NCBI GenBank assembly: GCA_016763215.1
Contig: JAESUF010000202.1
Coordinates: 1 to 7,635 of the forward strand
Length of the DNA stretch: 7,635 nt
Reading direction: 5' to 3'
From: Flavobacteriaceae bacterium
Lineage (GTDB): Bacteria; Bacteroidota; Bacteroidia; Flavobacteriales; Flavobacteriaceae
Made by a program: the position numbers and the translations under genes
The notes under the pieces: generated by a model
The model's input: only the letters and a program-made list of their open reading frames with translations
Database searches by the model: none
Told to the model about the DNA's origin: nothing
Shown here: positions 6,146 through 7,635 of the stretch, piece by piece
How positions within the stretch are numbered: the stretch's first letter is position 1
Layout of the letters: each line of letters opens with the position of its first letter

Positions 6146-6655
6146 TTAATCATCATCTGATTGCACAGTTGTAACTGTTCCTCTTGAACCTTCAGGGTCC
6201 ACATTTTTTAAATAACTAGTAATAGTTTTAACCTTTTCTAAGGTAATAACCTCCCCTTGAGGACCTTCTATCGGTTCTGTCTCAAATTGCACTAACACAG
6301 GTACAAAATCTTCTAGATTCTGGTCCACTGATGAATAACATATATCTAATTCTATTTCAGGAACTCCTTCATTTGAAAAAACATGTTCTTGAATAATATT
6401 AAAACCATCAAACACTATTGGGTTGTCTAGTTCCGTCAAACCTACAAATACAATTGCAGACACAGAAATTTGTGTTTTATCATTAGTCAAACATGCTTGA
6501 GCAATTGGAGGCAATGGCTTTATGTTTCTAGGGTAGTTATTGAAAAAGCTAAGCAACAAGACATTTCCGATTGAACTTTTTACTTCTTTATAAGCAAATT
6601 TAGGTTTGAATTTCGTAATTTTTTGTGTTGTGATTTTTTGTTTGGCAACATTCAT
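6146..6655 (-). CDS. Uncharacterised 169-aa protein preceded by the shared 30-bp box
   Basis: I do not recognise this family. The first 27 residues are very basic (eight Lys, with KITTQKITKFK), then comes a short hydrophobic run (SSIGNVLLLSFF, 27-38). This is not a normal signal peptide because the basic stretch is too long. The middle is rich in predicted beta strands (ISVSAIVFVGL 63-73, IELDICYSS 101-109, VPVLVQFETE 118-127). The tail is acidic, ending QSDDD. Cysteines at 55 and 106 could pair. The start ATG at 6655 is set by the box, 20 nt upstream, as in the lectin-like gene. The proteins share no obvious sequence, although both are small and beta-rich. The gene is a single transcription unit with a strong terminator. 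A role as a secreted or surface factor is possible but unsupported. Confidence 0.75.
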   Translation of the reverse strand: MNVAKQKITTQKITKFKPKFAYKEVKSSIGNVLLLSFFNNYPRNIKPLPPIAQACLTNDKTQISVSAIVFVGLTELDNPIVFDGFNIIQEHVFSNEGVPEIELDICYSSVDQNLEDFVPVLVQFETEPIEGPQGEVITLEKVKTITSYLKNVDPEGSRGTVTTVQSDDD

Positions 6656-6675
6656 AATAAATAATTTAAAATACG

Positions 6676-6705
6676 TCCTACTCTAAAGGCTTTTCGGATT
6701 CCGCC
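6676..6705 (-). promoter_or_regulatory. 30-bp shared upstream box, copy B
   Basis: On the minus strand this reads GGCGGAATCCGAAAAGC, then CTTTA, then GAGTAGGA, ending 20 nt before the ATG at 6655. It matches copy A at 27 of 30 positions; the three differences are clustered in the centre. Similarity continues weakly through the AT-rich spacer and fades upstream. The inverted repeat at 6710-6748 begins 4 nt upstream. Confidence 0.6.
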
Positions 6706-6709
6706 ATGT

Positions 6710-6748
6710 GTATAGAATTACTATCTTTTTATTTTAGTAATTCTATAC
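6710..6748. repeat. Perfect inverted repeat with 14-bp arms
   Basis: GTATAGAATTACTA (6710-6723) and TAGTAATTCTATAC (6735-6748) are exact reverse complements around an 11-nt A/T loop. There is no T tail on either strand, so it is not a standard terminator. It ends 4 nt from box B. It could be an operator, an RNA hairpin, or the remains of a small palindromic element. Confidence 0.7.
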
Positions 6749-6833
6749 CAAAGAGAAGAAAAAGTAATGGTTGTTTTTAATAAAATGGAATAAAGAGGGA
6801 AATTATTGGAATGAGATGAAAAAAAGTAGGCAC

Positions 6834-6867
6834 AAAAAAAATCAGAAACAAGATTGTTTCTGATTTT
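6834..6867 (-). terminator. Rho-independent terminator of the beta-barrel gene
   Basis: On the minus strand AAAATCAGAAACA (6867-6855 side) pairs perfectly over 13 bp with TGTTTCTGATTTT (6850-6838 side) and runs into eight T residues. It lies about 45 nt past the stop of the 6914-7510 gene. Confidence 0.85.
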
Positions 6868-6913
6868 CAATACGTTTATGTACTATTTTTTATCGATTCT
6901 TAAAGAGAACAAT

Positions 6914-7510
6914 TTATCTCCCTCTACGGCCATCCCATAGTCTAAACAACAAGACTCTTGGGTTTAAACTATAAACCAATCCGGCTGATAATTGTGAGTG
7001 AGACCGCATGCTTTCATACTCGTCTCGTGAATACTTATAGGTTCCTTGTGCGTTGATTCCCCAGTGAGGAGAAATCCAAAAAGTTCCACCAAAAGTAAAA
7101 TTGATAGTGGGTGTTGCTTTAGAACCAGGAATGGTTTTTGTTGGAGCTCCAACAATACTTCCACCAAGCCCTATATAAGGCACTAAATTTTCGTCTGACA
7201 GATTAAAGTCATATCGTATATTTCCATCTAATGAAAAATAGTCAAATGAATTGCTAAAAAAACCATTGAGTTTGTCTAGCGTCCCAAAAGTAACTCCAGC
7301 ATCTAACGTTAACCCTTTGTACATATATCTAGATACATTCAATTTTGGGATTTGAACATTAAACCGTTCTTTTAGGCTACTATTTATTCCTGCATCTCCA
7401 AAACTAACAAGTGATCCGCTAATACCAACCACCCATCTATTCTCTTTATTTTGCCCTAATGATGTGCTACAAACGCACAATAAAATTGCCACAGCAATAA
7501 TTTTTTTCAT
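6914..7510 (-). CDS. Outer-membrane beta-barrel protein, OmpA-type N-terminal barrel without the OmpA domain
   Basis: A 198-residue exported protein. The signal peptide is about residues 1-19 (MKKIIAVAILLCVCSTSLG). Alternating strands follow, with patterns I recognise from the N-terminal barrel of flavobacterial OmpA-family proteins: KLNVSRYMYKGLTLDAG (56-72), DYFSLDGNIRYDF (90-102), LVPYIGLGG (109-117), FWISPHWGINAQGTYKYS (144-161) and HSQLSAGLVYSL (171-182). In those longer proteins a calcium-binding linker and a peptidoglycan-binding OmpA domain follow. Here the chain stops 16 residues after the last strand with NPRVLLFRLWDGRRGR. It could be a stand-alone barrel family or a shortened copy; no OmpA-like coding was noticed in the 45 nt before the terminator. 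The start is the ATG at 7510, about 50 nt below a good promoter. Confidence 0.8.
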   Translation of the reverse strand: MKKIIAVAILLCVCSTSLGQNKENRWVVGISGSLVSFGDAGINSSLKERFNVQIPKLNVSRYMYKGLTLDAGVTFGTLDKLNGFFSNSFDYFSLDGNIRYDFNLSDENLVPYIGLGGSIVGAPTKTIPGSKATPTINFTFGGTFWISPHWGINAQGTYKYSRDEYESMRSHSQLSAGLVYSLNPRVLLFRLWDGRRGR

Positions 7511-7559
7511 CTTTAAAATGTATTTATACTTGTCTGGTTATTTCATAACTTACTTTTGC

Positions 7560-7590
7560 CAAAGTTATTGTATTATCTCACAAATTCAAC
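7560..7590 (-). promoter_or_regulatory. Bacteroidota-type promoter of the beta-barrel gene
   Basis: On the minus strand GTTG (7590-7587) is followed after 19 nt by TAACTTTG (7567-7560), close to the consensus -33 TTG / -7 TAnnTTTG arrangement of the primary Bacteroidota sigma factor. The ATG at 7510 is about 50 nt downstream. Confidence 0.65.
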
Positions 7591-7620
7591 TTTTTAGCCA
7601 TGAATTAATCTAGGACAAAT

Positions 7621-7628
7621 TACATTTG
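7621..7628 (+). promoter_or_regulatory. Possible divergent -7 element at the right edge
   Basis: TACATTTG on the plus strand fits TAnnTTTG. No good -33 element is visible 18-20 nt upstream. It may start a divergent gene beyond the window, but the support is weak. Confidence 0.25.
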
Positions 7629-7635
7629 TGAAAAA

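Noticed and set aside
6710..6748. Intrinsic terminator
   Set aside because: The stem is strong but no T run follows it on either strand.
6964..7167. Minus-strand frame of 67 codons inside the barrel gene
   Set aside because: It is a second frame within a clear signal-peptide barrel protein and has no motif.

Overview
The window looks like chromosomal DNA of a marine-type member of the Bacteroidota, most likely Flavobacteriaceae. It is AT-rich. The two clearest promoters have the Bacteroidota -7 element TAnnTTTG, and starts lack a strong Shine-Dalgarno. The protein types (TPR-containing sensor kinase with a LytTR regulator, an OmpA-type N-terminal barrel, a DtxR-family regulator leading a metal ABC operon) are typical of that group. 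The genus cannot be fixed from the sequence alone. Every gene I can support is on the minus strand, so transcription runs from high to low coordinates.

From right to left: (1) 7510-6914, a small outer-membrane beta-barrel protein with its own promoter and a strong terminator. (2) 6655-6146, an unrecognised 169-residue protein preceded by a 30-bp box and a 14-bp-arm inverted repeat, and followed by a 12-bp-stem terminator. (3) 6048-3570, a two-component system: a TPR sensor histidine kinase overlapping by 8 bp a LytTR-type response regulator. (4) A 384-bp gap with an intergenic palindromic repeat, a second inverted repeat and a second copy of the 30-bp box. (5) 3185-2793, a 130-residue protein that I align by eye with the PA-IL/LecA lectin fold, followed by a terminator. 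(6) 2553-1, an apparently autoregulated metal-uptake operon: operator and promoter, DtxR/MntR-type regulator, TroA-type lipoprotein, ABC ATPase, and the start of the permease.

The most notable point about the metal operon is that two of its four genes are broken as read here. The regulator has lost one T in a short T run, which cuts off a still recognisable FeoA/SH3-like C-terminal domain. The ATPase has an in-frame TGA where the family has a Trp, between Walker A and the signature motif. The binding protein and the visible part of the permease are intact. This is either a decaying Mn/Zn importer or sequence error at two sites; reads would settle it.

The best candidate for something undescribed is the 30-bp box (27/30 identical in the two copies). 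It lies at nearly the same distance (19 and 20 nt) before the start codons of two apparently unrelated small proteins, one of them lectin-like. The boxes sit on either side of the two-component system. It could be an alternative-sigma promoter, an operator or a structured leader, and would define a small regulon if further copies exist in the genome.
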